Origin: Pseudomonas tructae
GTDB lineage: Bacteria > Pseudomonadota > Gammaproteobacteria > Pseudomonadales > Pseudomonadaceae
Direction of reading: 5' to 3'
NCBI RefSeq assembly: GCF_004214895.1
Contig: NZ_CP035952.1
Coordinates: 1,808,501-1,872,500 of the forward strand
DNA: 64,000 bases
The notes beneath the pieces were generated by a model, which worked only from the letters and a program-made list of their open reading frames with translations, did no database searches and was not told where the DNA came from. Both the position numbers and the translations under genes were made by a program. Of the stretch, positions 34,335 to 43,923 are shown one piece after another (positions within the stretch are counted from its first letter, which is position 1; each line of letters starts with the position of its first letter).

Positions 34335-35699
34335 TCAGGCCTGGGTCAGGTACCAGCGCCAGTCCTGTTCGCCGACTTCGGCCATGAACTGGCGGTATTC
34401 GGCACGCTTGATCGCCAGGTAGACACCGAGGAACTCAGCGCCCAACGCCTCGCGGGCCCAGCTCGAACGCTCCAGCGCGGTCAGCGACGTCAGCCAGTCG
34501 GTGGGCAGCAATTGGGTGGCCTGGGCGTAGCCATTGCCCTGGACCGGTGCCCCGGGGTCGAGCTGTTGGCGGATGCCGTGATGCAGGCTGGCAAGAATCG
34601 CCGCCGCCGCCAGGTAAGGGTTGGCGTCGGCGCCGCAAATGCGGTGTTCGATGTGCCGGCTGTTGGCCGGGCCGCCCGGCACGCGCAGGCTGACGGTTCG
34701 GTTGTCGACGCCCCAGGTTGGCGCCAGGGGCGCATAGCTGTTGGCCTGGAAGCGTCGATAGGAGTTGGCGTTGGGACAGAACAGCAGCAGCGAATCGAGC
34801 AGCAGTGTGAGCATGCCGGCCACCGACTGGCGCAGCAGCGGCGTGCCGGCCTTGTCATCGCTGGCGTAGAGGTTGTTGCCGTGGGCATCGGCGAGGCTCA
34901 CGTGCATGTGCATGCCGGTGCCGGCCAGGTGATCGAACGGCTTGGCCATGAAGCAGGCTTGCATCCCGTGCTTGTGCGCCACGCCCTTGACCAGGCGTTT
35001 GTAGCGCACCGCCTGGTCCATGGCCAGCAACGCGTCACCATGCTCCAGGGTGATTTCCACCTGGCCTGGCGCGTACTCGGAAATCGCCGTGCGCGCCGGG
35101 ATGCCCTGGGCTTTGCAGGCGGCATAGAGGTCGGCGAGGAACGGTTCGATCTGTTCCAGCTCGCGCAGGCCGTAGACCTGGGTGCTGCGTGGCCGGCCGC
35201 CGTCGCTGTCGAGCGCAGGTTGCGGCCGGCCATGGCTGTCGCGCCGCTGGTCGAGCAGGTAGAACTCCAGCTCGCAGGCCATCACCGGGTAGTAGCCGTC
35301 GGCCTTGAGCGCATCGATGACCTTGACCAGCAGGTGCCGAGGGTCGGCGATGCTTGCCGGCATGCCTTCGCTGGGGTGCATGCTGACCTGCAGCGCCGCC
35401 GTGGGTATCTGCCGCCACGGCAGGCGCACCAGGCTGTTTGCCAGGGGATAGGCGCGGCAATCGATATCGCCGACATCCCAGACCAGCCCGGAGTTTTCCA
35501 CATCGTCGCCGTTCAGGGTCAGGCCGAGGATGGTACTGGGCAGCGGCCGGCCGCTTTCGTAGACCGCCAGCAGCTCTTCGCGGTGCAGCAGCTTGCCGCG
35601 GGGCACGCCGTTGGCGTCGAGAATGAACAGCTCGATCATCTCGATATCGGGGTTTTCGGCCAGGAACGTTCGGGCCTGCTCGATGGGGGCAAATTGCAT
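34335..35699 (-). CDS. puuA: Glutamine synthetase family, gamma-glutamylputrescine ligase-like
   Basis: A 454-aa glutamine-synthetase-fold ligase. It has the catalytic segments EFYLLDQ, HMHVSLAD and NSYRRFQANSYAP, and the ATP-site region SRHIEHRICGADANPYL. The length is short of the 468-470 aa GlnA and fits PuuA/SpuI-type gamma-glutamylpolyamine synthetases. It glutamylates putrescine or a related amine with ATP. Two small perfect hairpins lie in its leader (35713-35726, 35731-35757). It precedes puuB. Confidence 0.9.
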   Translation of the reverse strand: MQFAPIEQARTFLAENPDIEMIELFILDANGVPRGKLLHREELLAVYESGRPLPSTILGLTLNGDDVENSGLVWDVGDIDCRAYPLANSLVRLPWRQIPTAALQVSMHPSEGMPASIADPRHLLVKVIDALKADGYYPVMACELEFYLLDQRRDSHGRPQPALDSDGGRPRSTQVYGLRELEQIEPFLADLYAACKAQGIPARTAISEYAPGQVEITLEHGDALLAMDQAVRYKRLVKGVAHKHGMQACFMAKPFDHLAGTGMHMHVSLADAHGNNLYASDDKAGTPLLRQSVAGMLTLLLDSLLLFCPNANSYRRFQANSYAPLAPTWGVDNRTVSLRVPGGPANSRHIEHRICGADANPYLAAAAILASLHHGIRQQLDPGAPVQGNGYAQATQLLPTDWLTSLTALERSSWAREALGAEFLGVYLAIKRAEYRQFMAEVGEQDWRWYLTQA

Positions 35700-35712
35700 G
35701 GTGCTCTCGCTC

Positions 35713-35757
35713 GCGCCCTCAGGCGCACAGGACTGCCTTGCCAGTCAGGCGGCAGTC
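35713..35757. promoter_or_regulatory. Two adjacent perfect hairpins in the puuA leader
   Basis: GCGCC-CTCA-GGCGC (35713-35726) and GACTGCC / GGCAGTC with a 13-nt loop (35731-35757) sit just upstream of the puuA start. They could be RNA structures in its 5' leader or an operator. The rest of the 35700-36146 interval shows no gene I can support. Confidence 0.35.
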
Positions 35758-36146
35758 ATCGACAAGGAAACTCGGCCAGCAGTGGGCCGTACGGTTCAGT
35801 GCGCAGCGAGGCGGGCGTCCGGTGGGCGGGCATGGCGGCAGTGCCACAAGGCCCAGAAGGCGAGGATGACATGCACCAGCGGATTCTCCCCGCAGCGTGC
35901 CCGCACCTTCGGGAGCGAAGGGCGCGGCAACGGTCGGGGCAAGCCGGGAGACGAGGTCATGCCCGGATACTCCCATGCCGGCTAAGGTTGATTAAATCAG
36001 CCTTTGGGTAACCTCAGATACGTCTTGGCTAAACAATCGTCTGTCAGCCCGCAACCGTGCCGAGCGTCGGCAAATCTGCGACAATCGCAGCCCTTGAAAT
36101 GCCGATCATGCAAAAGCAGGCTCACCTGCACGACTAAAAAGCCCCC

Positions 36147-39100
36147 ATGACTGACCACGCGATTGATCAACTGCTGAAAAACCTCGACCACGCCATGATT
36201 GCCGAGCGTCACCGCTTGCGCCGGCAGTTGCACGAGCTGCGCAAGCGCCCGGACGAAGCCAAGCTTGCGCAATGGGTCGACAAGGTTCAGGCCTCCTGCG
36301 CCCAGGTCACTGCGCGCAAGGCCAGTGTGCCGAGCATCCGTTACGACGACAGCCTGCCGATTGCGGCCAAGCGTGACGAGATCAAGAAGGTGTTGGCCGA
36401 ACACCAGGTGCTGATCATTGCCGGCGAAACCGGTTCGGGCAAAACCACCCAGTTGCCGAAGATCTGCCTGGAACTGGGCCGCGGCCAGCATGGCCTGATT
36501 GCCCATACCCAGCCACGGCGGATTGCCGCGCGCAGCGTTGCCACCCGGGTCGCCGAAGAACTGGGCACGCCACTGGGGGCGCTGGTGGGGTATCAGGTGC
36601 GCTTTGAAGACCAGAGCGACGCCAACACCCTGGTCAAGTTGATGACCGACGGCATCCTGCTGGCCGAAACCCAGCATGACCGCTTTCTTGAGCGCTACGA
36701 CACCATCATTGTCGACGAAGCCCATGAGCGCAGCCTGAACATCGACTTTCTGCTCGGCTACCTCAAGACCCTGCTGCCACGCCGTCCGGACCTCAAGGTC
36801 ATCATCACCTCCGCGACCATCGATCTGGAGCGCTTCTCCAAGCACTTCAACGATGCGCCGATCATCGAAGTGTCGGGCCGTACTTACCCGGTAGAAACCT
36901 GGTACCGGCCCGTGACCCGCGAGCAGGACGAGGAGGGCAACCGAGTCGAGGAAGACCTCACCATTGACCAGGCGATCCTTGCCACCCTCGATGAGATCAC
37001 CGCTCACGAGCGCAGCCTGGGCAAAGGCCCGGGCGATGTGTTGGTGTTCCTGCCGGGCGAGCGTGAAATCCGCGACGCCGCCGAGATGCTGCGCAAGGCC
37101 CAACTGCGCCACACCGAAATCCTGCCGTTGTACGCACGCCTGTCGCCGGCCGAACAGCAGAAGATCTTCCAGTCCCATCCAGGGCGGCGCGTGGTGCTGG
37201 CCACCAACGTCGCGGAAACCTCGCTGACAGTGCCGGGCATTCGCTATGTGATCGACAGCGGCACCGCGCGCATCAGCCGCTACAGCTACCGGGCCAAAGT
37301 CCAGCGCCTGCCGATCGAAGCGGTATCCCAGGCCAGCGCCAACCAGCGCAAAGGCCGCTGCGGCCGGGTCGAACCGGGCATCTGCATACGCCTGTACAGT
37401 GAGGAAGACTTCAACGGCCGGCCAGCCTTTACCGACCCGGAAATCCTGCGTACCAACCTTGCGGCAGTCATCCTGCAGATGCTGCACTTGCGCCTGGGCG
37501 AGATCGACGCGTTCCCGTTCATCGAGCCGCCGGATGGCAAGGCCATCAGTGACGGTTTCAACCTGTTGCAGGAGCTTTCGGCGGTCAACCGCGAGAACCA
37601 GCTGACGCCCCTGGGCCGGCAACTGGCGCGTCTGCCGGTGGATCCACGGCTGGGCCGCATGCTGCTCGAAGGCGCCAAGCAGGGCAGCCTCAATGAGCTG
37701 TTGATCGTTGCCAGTGCGCTGTCGGTGCAAGACCCGCGCGAGCGGCCGCCGGAGCGTCAGCAAGCGGCGGACCAGGCCCATGCCCAATGGAAGGACCCCG
37801 ACTCCGACTTCGCCGCGCTGGTCAGCTTGTGGCGCGGGTTTGAAGAACAACGCCAGGCCCTGACCGCCAGCCCGTTGCGCAACTGGTGCCGGAAGAACTT
37901 CCTCAACTACCTGCGCCTGCGTGAATGGCGCGATGCGCACCGGCAACTGAGCCTGATCTGTCGTGATCTGCAACTGAGCATCAACAAGGAACCGGCCGAC
38001 TATCCGCGCCTGCACAAGGCGATTCTGTCCGGCCTGCTCAGCCAGATCGGCCAGAAGACCGAAGACGGTGACTATCTCGGCGCCCGCCAGCGGCGTTTCT
38101 GGGTGCACCCCTCGTCCGGCCTGGGCAAGAAACGTCCGCAGTGGCTGATGACCGCTGAACTTGTGGAAACCACCAAGCTCTATGCGCGCATGGTGGCCAA
38201 GATCGATTCCGACTGGATCGAACCGCTGGCCGGGCACCTGATCAAGAAGAACCACTTCGAACCGCACTGGGAGAAAAAGCGCGGCCAGGTGGTGGCCTTC
38301 GAGCAGGTCACCCTCTATGGCCTGATCGTGGTCGGTCGGCGGCCGGTGCATTACGGCCCGGTCGACCCGGTGATGTCCCGCGAGCTGTTTATCCGCGAGG
38401 CCCTGGTCGGTGGCGAAATCCAGTCCAAGGCCAAATGCCTGACAGCCAACCGGCGTTTGCTGGAGCAGCTCGACGAGCTGGAAGCCAAGGCCCGCCGGCG
38501 CGACATCCTCGCCGATGAAGAAACCCTGTACGGCTTCTACGAGGCGCGCCTGCCGGCCGAGATTCACCAGACCGCAACCTTCGACAGCTGGTACCGGGTC
38601 CACAGCCAGAAAGACCCGCAGTTGCTGATCATGCGCGAGGAAGACGTGCTGGCCCGCGAGGCCAGTGAAGTCACCGCTGCGCAGTACCCGGACACCCTGC
38701 GCCTGGGCGACTTGAGCCTGGCCCTGAGTTATCACTTCGAGCCTAACCATCCACGCGATGGCGTGACCGTGCGGGTGCCGGCGCCGCTGTTGCCGAGCCT
38801 GCCGGGCGAGCGCCTGGAGTGGCTGGTGCCGGGCCTGCTGGAAGCCAAGTGCATTGCCCTGGTACGCAACCTGCCCAAGGCGTTGCGCAAGAACTTCGTG
38901 CCGGTGCCGGACTTCGTCAAGGCCGCGCTGCAACGCATAAGCTTCGGCGAGGGCTCGTTGCCTCAGGCGCTGGGCCGCGAGCTGCTGCGCATGACCGGTG
39001 CGCGGGTCAGCGATGAAGCCTGGGCCGAAGCCGCGGCCCAGGTCGACAGCCACCTGAAAATGAATCTGGAAGTGGTCGATGGCCAAGGCAAGTTCCTTGG

Positions 39101-40052
39101 CGAAGGCCGCGACCTGGTCGAGCTGACCGCACGCTTTGCCGCTGCCAGCCAGGCCGCTCTGGCGGTACCGCAGACCGCGCAAAGCCAGCAGCCGGTGCAG
39201 GCCAAGGCCTTCACCCAGGTGGCAGAAACCGCTCAGCAGAAGTTTGCCGGGCTGTCGATGACGGTCTATCCAGCGTTAGTAGAAGAAAACGGTACGGTCA
39301 AGGAAGGGCGTTTCTCGACCCAGGCCGAAGCCGAATTCCAGCATCGCCGCGCCTTGCAGCGCTTACTGCTGCAGCAACTGGCCGAGCCGGCCAAGTTCCT
39401 GCGTGGCAAGCTGCCAGGCTTGACCGAGTTGGGTTTGCTCTACCGTGAGCTGGGCCGGGTCGAGGCGCTGGTCGAAGACATTCTGCTGGCCAGCCTCGAC
39501 AGCTGCATCCTTGAAGGTGAAACCACCCTGCCACGCGATGGCGCCGGTCTGGCCTCGCTGGCCGAGCGCAAGCGCGGGAGCTGGGCCGAACACGCCGAGC
39601 GCCTGGCACGCCTGACCCTGGAGATCCTCAAGCTCTGGCACGGCCTGCAAAAGCGCTTCAAGGGCAAGATCGACCTGGCCCAGGCTGTGGCCCTCAACGA
39701 CATCAAGCAGCAATTGGGCAACCTGGTTTACCCGGGTTTTGTGCGCGAAACCCCGGGGCTGTGGCTCAAGGAACTGCCGCGCTACCTCAAGGCCATCGAG
39801 CTGCGCCTGGAGAAACTCGGCGCACAGGTACAGAAGGACCGGGTCTGGAGCGGTGAGCTGAGCAACCTCTGGAGCCAGTACCAGACCCGCCTCGACAAGC
39901 ACGCCCAGGAAGGCAAGCGCGACGAGCAACTGCAGTTGTACCGCTGGTGGCTGGAGGAATACCGGGTGTCGTTGTTCGCCCAGCAGTTGGGTACCAAGGT
40001 GCCGGTTTCCGACAAGCGACTGAGCAAGCAGTGGAGCCAGGTGGAAGCCTAA
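36147..40052 (+). CDS. hrpA: ATP-dependent RNA helicase HrpA
   Basis: A 1301-aa DEAH-box helicase matching the usual 1280-1310 aa. It has Walker A GETGSGKT near residue 92, DEAH in IIVDEAHERS, SAT motif TSATIDLERF, RGR-type QRKGRCGRVEPG, the helicase-associated domain, and the long C-terminal DUF3418 region specific to HrpA. It unwinds RNA and, from recent knowledge of E. coli, helps resolve collided ribosomes. It is monocistronic, starting at the ATG at 36147. Confidence 0.97.
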   Translation: MTDHAIDQLLKNLDHAMIAERHRLRRQLHELRKRPDEAKLAQWVDKVQASCAQVTARKASVPSIRYDDSLPIAAKRDEIKKVLAEHQVLIIAGETGSGKTTQLPKICLELGRGQHGLIAHTQPRRIAARSVATRVAEELGTPLGALVGYQVRFEDQSDANTLVKLMTDGILLAETQHDRFLERYDTIIVDEAHERSLNIDFLLGYLKTLLPRRPDLKVIITSATIDLERFSKHFNDAPIIEVSGRTYPVETWYRPVTREQDEEGNRVEEDLTIDQAILATLDEITAHERSLGKGPGDVLVFLPGEREIRDAAEMLRKAQLRHTEILPLYARLSPAEQQKIFQSHPGRRVVLATNVAETSLTVPGIRYVIDSGTARISRYSYRAKVQRLPIEAVSQASANQRKGRCGRVEPGICIRLYSEEDFNGRPAFTDPEILRTNLAAVILQMLHLRLGEIDAFPFIEPPDGKAISDGFNLLQELSAVNRENQLTPLGRQLARLPVDPRLGRMLLEGAKQGSLNELLIVASALSVQDPRERPPERQQAADQAHAQWKDPDSDFAALVSLWRGFEEQRQALTASPLRNWCRKNFLNYLRLREWRDAHRQLSLICRDLQLSINKEPADYPRLHKAILSGLLSQIGQKTEDGDYLGARQRRFWVHPSSGLGKKRPQWLMTAELVETTKLYARMVAKIDSDWIEPLAGHLIKKNHFEPHWEKKRGQVVAFEQVTLYGLIVVGRRPVHYGPVDPVMSRELFIREALVGGEIQSKAKCLTANRRLLEQLDELEAKARRRDILADEETLYGFYEARLPAEIHQTATFDSWYRVHSQKDPQLLIMREEDVLAREASEVTAAQYPDTLRLGDLSLALSYHFEPNHPRDGVTVRVPAPLLPSLPGERLEWLVPGLLEAKCIALVRNLPKALRKNFVPVPDFVKAALQRISFGEGSLPQALGRELLRMTGARVSDEAWAEAAAQVDSHLKMNLEVVDGQGKFLGEGRDLVELTARFAAASQAALAVPQTAQSQQPVQAKAFTQVAETAQQKFAGLSMTVYPALVEENGTVKEGRFSTQAEAEFQHRRALQRLLLQQLAEPAKFLRGKLPGLTELGLLYRELGRVEALVEDILLASLDSCILEGETTLPRDGAGLASLAERKRGSWAEHAERLARLTLEILKLWHGLQKRFKGKIDLAQAVALNDIKQQLGNLVYPGFVRETPGLWLKELPRYLKAIELRLEKLGAQVQKDRVWSGELSNLWSQYQTRLDKHAQEGKRDEQLQLYRWWLEEYRVSLFAQQLGTKVPVSDKRLSKQWSQVEA

Positions 40053-40087
40053 ACCTCTGTAGTTGTGGCACACTTAGCCGATATACG

Positions 40088-40122
40088 CCGCGCCCCCCGG
40101 ATTATCCTGCCGGGTGGCGCGG
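40088..40122. promoter_or_regulatory. Strong GC-rich stem-loop before fabH-like gene
   Basis: CCGCGCCCCCCGG and CCGGGTGGCGCGG pair over 12 of 13 positions around 9 nt, 36 nt after the hrpA stop. No T-run follows, so it is not a typical intrinsic terminator. It may terminate hrpA with Rho, or sit in the next gene's leader. Confidence 0.4.
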
Positions 40123-40177
40123 CTCACCCATGCAGCACTGCGCAGCGGCCCTGTGATACAGGCTCATTGCCAGTCAA

Positions 40178-40199
40178 AGTTGGTACTTTGGTGCCAACT
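40178..40199. promoter_or_regulatory. 22-bp palindrome before fabH-like gene
   Basis: AGTTGGTAC and GTGCCAACT pair over 8 of 9 positions around TTTG, ending 60 bp before the start codon. The short 4-bp centre suits an operator for a dimeric regulator. No factor is known to me. Confidence 0.4.
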
Positions 40200-40258
40200 A
40201 AAAACCGACCGAACAGGCCGTTGCCGGGCTGGCAATGGCCCCGAACAGAGGAACGACC

Positions 40259-41380
40259 GTGCATAACGTCGTCATCAGCGGCACCGGCCTGTACACCCCG
40301 GCCAACAGCATTTCCAACGAAGAGCTGGTGGAGTCCTTCAACGCCTACGTGCAACAGTTCAACCGCGACAACGCCGCCGCCATCGAGCGCAGTGAGGTCC
40401 AGGCTCTGGCCGAGTCCAGCGCCGCCTTCATCGAAAAGGCCTCGGGCATCAAAAGCCGTTTCGTCATGGACAAGGCCGGTATCCTCGACCCGCAGCGCAT
40501 GAAGCCGCGCTTGCCAGAACGCAGCAACGACGAGCCGTCGATCCTCTGCCAGATGGCCGTGGCTGCCGCCGAGCAGGCCCTGCAACGCGCCGGCCGCACT
40601 GCCGCCGACGTCGATGCGGTGATCGTCGCCTGCTCCAACCTGCAGCGCCCGTATCCGGCCATTGCCATCGAAGTGCAACAGGCCCTGGGCATCAACGGTT
40701 TCGGCTTTGACATGAACGTGGCCTGCTCGTCGGCGACCTTCGGCATCCAGACGGCCTGCAACAGCGTGCAACTGGGCCAGGCCCGTGCGGTACTGGTGAT
40801 CAGCCCGGAGATCTGCACCGGCCACCTGAACTTCCGCGACCGCGACAGCCACTTCATCTTCGGTGATGCGGCCACTGCCGTGCTGGTGGAGCGCGCTGAT
40901 CTGGCCACCTCCAAACACCAGTTCGACATTGTCAGCACCAAGCTGCTGACCCAGTTCTCGAACAACATCCGCAACAACTTCGGCTTCCTCAACCGGGCGG
41001 GCGAAGAGGGCGTTGACGCTGCCGACAAGCTGTTCGTCCAGGAAGGCCGCAAGGTGTTCCGCGAGGTTTGCCCGATGGTTGCCGAACTGATCGGCCAGCA
41101 CCTGAGTGAAAACAACCTCAACGTCAGCGACGTCAAGCGCTTCTGGCTGCACCAGGCCAACCTGAGCATGAACCACCTGATCGTCAAGAAGCTGCTCGGT
41201 CGCGATGCCCTGGAAGAAGAAGCCCCGGTGATTCTCGACAGCTACGCCAACACCAGTTCGGCCGGCTCGGTAATCGCCCTGCACAAGCATCAGGATGACC
41301 TGCCACAGGGCGCCCTGGGTGTGCTCAGTTCGTTCGGCGCCGGCTACTCGATCGGTAGCGTGATCTTGCGCAAACGCTGA
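40259..41380 (+). CDS. Beta-ketoacyl-ACP synthase III (FabH-type)
   Basis: A 373-aa thiolase-fold condensing enzyme. The nucleophile Cys156 is in NVACSSATFG, the catalytic His is in RFWLHQANLSMN, and the Asn is in YANTSSAG. It fits KAS III, which condenses an acyl-CoA with malonyl-ACP. It is longer than housekeeping FabH (about 320 aa), resembling the FabH2 type of pseudomonads. The GTG at 40259 is preferred since AGAGGA lies 6 nt ahead, giving 373 aa; the ATG at 40235 would add eight residues. It is not in a fab cluster, so its primer acyl-CoA is open. Two leader palindromes hint at specific regulation. Confidence 0.92.
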   Translation: MHNVVISGTGLYTPANSISNEELVESFNAYVQQFNRDNAAAIERSEVQALAESSAAFIEKASGIKSRFVMDKAGILDPQRMKPRLPERSNDEPSILCQMAVAAAEQALQRAGRTAADVDAVIVACSNLQRPYPAIAIEVQQALGINGFGFDMNVACSSATFGIQTACNSVQLGQARAVLVISPEICTGHLNFRDRDSHFIFGDAATAVLVERADLATSKHQFDIVSTKLLTQFSNNIRNNFGFLNRAGEEGVDAADKLFVQEGRKVFREVCPMVAELIGQHLSENNLNVSDVKRFWLHQANLSMNHLIVKKLLGRDALEEEAPVILDSYANTSSAGSVIALHKHQDDLPQGALGVLSSFGAGYSIGSVILRKR

Positions 41381-41491
41381 GCTGCTGCTGTTGGCGAAGC
41401 GTCCCAGCGTGCTTGGGCGCTTCGCTGATGGTGTTGGCTGTAACAAATCCGCCCAATCGGACTCTACCCGCAGAACGATGGATGGAAGGCG

Positions 41492-42103
41492 ATGACTGGC
41501 GAACAACAAACCCGCTTGCTGGAGCGGCTGCTCAAGGGTGAGCAACAGGCGTTCAAGGAACTGGTCGACACCTACCAAGGCGCCATGCGTGCAGTTGCCT
41601 ATGCGATTGTCGGCAGCCGGCATGCCGATGAAGCGGTACAGGATGCCTGGCTGGCGGTGGTACGTAACCTGAAGGGCTTCGAGCAGCGCTCGAGCCTCAA
41701 GACCTGGTTGCTGACCATTACCGCCAATGCCGCCAAGACCCGTTACAAGCAGAACCGCCGGGAAGTGCTGCTCGATGACCTGCCAGGCCCGCACGGCACG
41801 GTCGGTGACGAGCGCTTCGCAACAGACGGGCATTGGCTGCAAGGGCCGGCGGCCTGGCACGAAGATACCCCCGAAGCGTTGCTCAGCCGCGAGCAGATGC
41901 GCGAATGCCTGGAGCACACCTTGCTCAGCCTGTCCGAGCTGCAACGCAGCGTGCTGTTGTTGCGTGAGCGACAGGGCCTGGAGCTGGAACAGATTTGTAA
42001 TCTTCTAGAGATTTCCCTCTCCAATGTCCGCGTGCTGTTGCATCGGGCGCGCCTGAAAGTCTTTGCGACCCTGGAACATTTCGAGGAAACCGGCCAATGC
42101 TGA
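41492..42103 (+). CDS. ECF RNA polymerase sigma factor
   Basis: A 203-aa sigma factor. Sigma2 spans about 20-90 (DTYQGAMRAVAYAIVGSRHADE, then the DAWLAVVRNLKGFEQRSSLK promoter-melting segment) and sigma4 about 130-195 (LSELQRSVLLLRERQGLELE then NVRVLLHRARLKVF). A loop of about 35 residues (PGPHGTVGDERFATDGHW) links them. It overlaps a zinc-finger anti-sigma gene by 7 nt, the standard sigma/anti-sigma arrangement. The signal is probably redox or envelope stress, but not provable from sequence. Confidence 0.93.
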   Translation: MTGEQQTRLLERLLKGEQQAFKELVDTYQGAMRAVAYAIVGSRHADEAVQDAWLAVVRNLKGFEQRSSLKTWLLTITANAAKTRYKQNRREVLLDDLPGPHGTVGDERFATDGHWLQGPAAWHEDTPEALLSREQMRECLEHTLLSLSELQRSVLLLRERQGLELEQICNLLEISLSNVRVLLHRARLKVFATLEHFEETGQC

Positions 42104-42327
42104 GCTGCAAGCAACTTGTCGCCCGCTCAAGCGACTACCTGGATAAACAACTAACGCTGGGGGAGCGCCTGATGGTGCGCCAGCACCTGTTGTTCTGTGG
42201 CCATTGTCGACGCTTTCTCAAGCAGATGCGCGTCGCTCAGGCCACGGTGCGGGCCTTGCCGGAGGACCCGGAGATCGATAGCCAGGCCCTGGCCGAACGC
42301 CTGGCGCGGGAGCTAAAAGACTCCTGA
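42097..42327 (+). CDS. Zinc-binding anti-sigma factor (zf-HC2)
   Basis: A 76-aa protein with the ZAS motif HLLFCGHC (His-x3-Cys-x2-Cys), preceded by a Cys at residue 4 (SCKQLVARSSDYLDKQL). These can coordinate zinc and release the sigma factor on oxidation. It has no transmembrane segment, so it is a soluble anti-sigma. It is translationally coupled to the upstream sigma gene and ends before a terminator at 42339-42360. Confidence 0.9.
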   Translation: MLSCKQLVARSSDYLDKQLTLGERLMVRQHLLFCGHCRRFLKQMRVAQATVRALPEDPEIDSQALAERLARELKDS

Positions 42328-42338
42328 AACTCGTCTGG

Positions 42339-42360
42339 AAAGCTCTGCAATGGAGCTTTT
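42339..42360 (+). terminator. Rho-independent terminator after anti-sigma gene
   Basis: AAAGCTC and GAGCTTT perfect arms around TGCAATG, ending in TTTT, 12 nt after the stop. It separates the sigma operon from the porin gene. Confidence 0.75.
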
Positions 42361-42393
42361 CGACTTATTTCCTTTCGAAGTAAAAAAGTTCCC

Positions 42394-42411
42394 CTGTAAC
42401 AAAACATTTAT
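42394..42411 (+). promoter_or_regulatory. Possible Pho box upstream of the porin
   Basis: CTGTAAC-AAAA-CATTTAT resembles the PhoB direct repeat (CTGTCAT, 4 nt, CTGTCAT): 5 of 7 and 4 of 7 matches. It lies about 115-130 bp before the porin start. The fit is only moderate. The porin class makes PhoB control plausible. Confidence 0.4.
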
Positions 42412-42525
42412 CTAAAAGCCACTGATCTGACATAACCCCCCGCCAAGATTCCTCCCCAGCACAAGTGGCTTGAGCCGCGTGTTTTTCCAACATTATCAAG
42501 ACCATAAAGTAGGGGAGCTTCTTCG

Positions 42526-43839
42526 ATGATCCGTAAGCACTTCGCAGGTTTCGTAGCCAGCGCCTTGGCCATGGCCGTTACCGCCCAGGCTTTCGCGGGT
42601 ACCGTGACCACCGACGGCGCCGATATCGTAGTCAAGACCAAGGGTGGCCTCGAGGTCGCTACCACCGACAAGGAGTTCAGCTTCAAGCTGGGCGGTCGGA
42701 TCCAGGCTGACTACAGCCGTTTCGACGGTTTCTACACCAACAACGGCAACACCGCCGACGCCGGTTACTTCCGCCGCGCCTACCTGGAACTGGGCGGCGT
42801 GATGTACAAGGACTGGGCCTACCAGATCGCCTACGACTTCTCGCACAACTCCGGCGGTGACAACCGTTCCGAAGACGGTTACTTCGATGAAGCGTCCCTG
42901 GCCTACAACGGCTTCAGCCCGGTATCGATCAAGGTCGGTCGCTTCGACCCCGAGTTCGGTCTGGAAAAAGCCACCAGCTCCAAGTGGGTGACGGCTCAGG
43001 AACGTACCGCCGCCTATGACCTGGTCGACTGGACCAATGCCCACAACGGCGGCCTGGGCCTGCAGGTTTCGGGTAACGCCGGTGACTCGCTGTACGGTTC
43101 GGTCGGCGCGTTCGCCAAGGACGCCACCAACCAGGACAAGGACGGCGACAGCACCAAGCAGTTCAACCTGCGCGGCGTCTTCGCACCGATGCACGAAGCC
43201 GGCAACGTCCTGCACTTCGGCGTCAACTACGCCCAGCGCGATCTCTCCGACACCGCGTTCGATGGCCGTATCCGCAGCCGTCTGGGCATGCGCGGGGTCA
43301 GCACCGACGGTGGTCAGGATGCTGGCAGCAACGGCAACCGCCTGACCCTGGGTGGCCAGAACAACACCCCGGCCGGTGCCTATGACACCGACAAGGCCTG
43401 GGGCCTGGAAGCGGCATGGGCCATGGGGCCGTTCTCGGTTCAGGGCGAATACGTCAAGCGTGACGTCCAGGCCGACAGCGCCTCGTTCTCCGACATCAAG
43501 GCCGATGGTTACTACGGTCAGTTGGCCTACACCATCACCGGTGAAGCGCGTGGTTACAAGCTGGGCAAGTTCGACAGCATCAAGCCTTCGAACAAGCAGA
43601 TCGGTGCCTGGGAAGTGTTCTACCGTTATGACCACCTGAGCGTCGATGACGACAACGGTGCATTCGCCAACATCGACGATGTCGAAGGCAAGGTGCACAA
43701 CGTTGGGCTGAACTGGTACGCCAACGAGTCGATCAAGCTCAGCGGCGTGTACGTCAAGGCCAAGGTCGACAATGCCCAGAACGCTGCCGGCGACGACAGT
43801 GGCGATGGTTTTGTAATGCGCGCGCAGTACGTGTTCTAA
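42526..43839 (+). CDS. OprO/OprP-family phosphate-type outer-membrane porin
   Basis: A 437-aa outer-membrane protein with signal peptide [24 protein letters not shown] and 16-strand porin features, including alternating aromatic girdles and the C-terminal Phe (AQYVF). The [18 protein letters not shown] start and the [15 protein letters not shown] segment fit Porin_O_P, the phosphate/polyphosphate-selective trimers OprP and OprO. Whether it transports phosphate cannot be judged from sequence. It has its own promoter region and a strong terminator at 43870-43895. Confidence 0.93.
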   Translation: MIRKHFAGFVASALAMAVTAQAFAGTVTTDGADIVVKTKGGLEVATTDKEFSFKLGGRIQADYSRFDGFYTNNGNTADAGYFRRAYLELGGVMYKDWAYQIAYDFSHNSGGDNRSEDGYFDEASLAYNGFSPVSIKVGRFDPEFGLEKATSSKWVTAQERTAAYDLVDWTNAHNGGLGLQVSGNAGDSLYGSVGAFAKDATNQDKDGDSTKQFNLRGVFAPMHEAGNVLHFGVNYAQRDLSDTAFDGRIRSRLGMRGVSTDGGQDAGSNGNRLTLGGQNNTPAGAYDTDKAWGLEAAWAMGPFSVQGEYVKRDVQADSASFSDIKADGYYGQLAYTITGEARGYKLGKFDSIKPSNKQIGAWEVFYRYDHLSVDDDNGAFANIDDVEGKVHNVGLNWYANESIKLSGVYVKAKVDNAQNAAGDDSGDGFVMRAQYVF

Positions 43840-43869
43840 GCAACACCGCTCCTCATCCGTTAGATCTTC

Positions 43870-43895
43870 AGCCCCGCGATTGCGGGGCTTTTTTT
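43870..43895 (+). terminator. Rho-independent terminator after porin gene
   Basis: AGCCCCGC and GCGGGGCT arms with a GATT loop followed by seven T residues; a textbook intrinsic terminator. Confidence 0.92.
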
Positions 43896-43923
43896 CGTCT
43901 GCGCGACGAGGCAGACTGCGCCA

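Noticed and set aside
35719..35976. 85-codon minus-strand frame in the puuA-hrpA gap
   Set aside because: No ribosome-binding site, no recognised motif, and composition like non-coding GC-rich DNA.
36003..39182. Long 1061-codon minus-strand reading frame across hrpA
   Set aside because: It lies antisense to hrpA, whose complete helicase motifs are clear, and its amino acids are Gln/Arg/Gly-rich low-information sequence typical of shadow frames in GC-rich genes.
40124..41944. 606-codon minus-strand frame across the fabH-like and sigma genes
   Set aside because: Antisense to two well-supported genes with intact active-site motifs; no recognisable domain.
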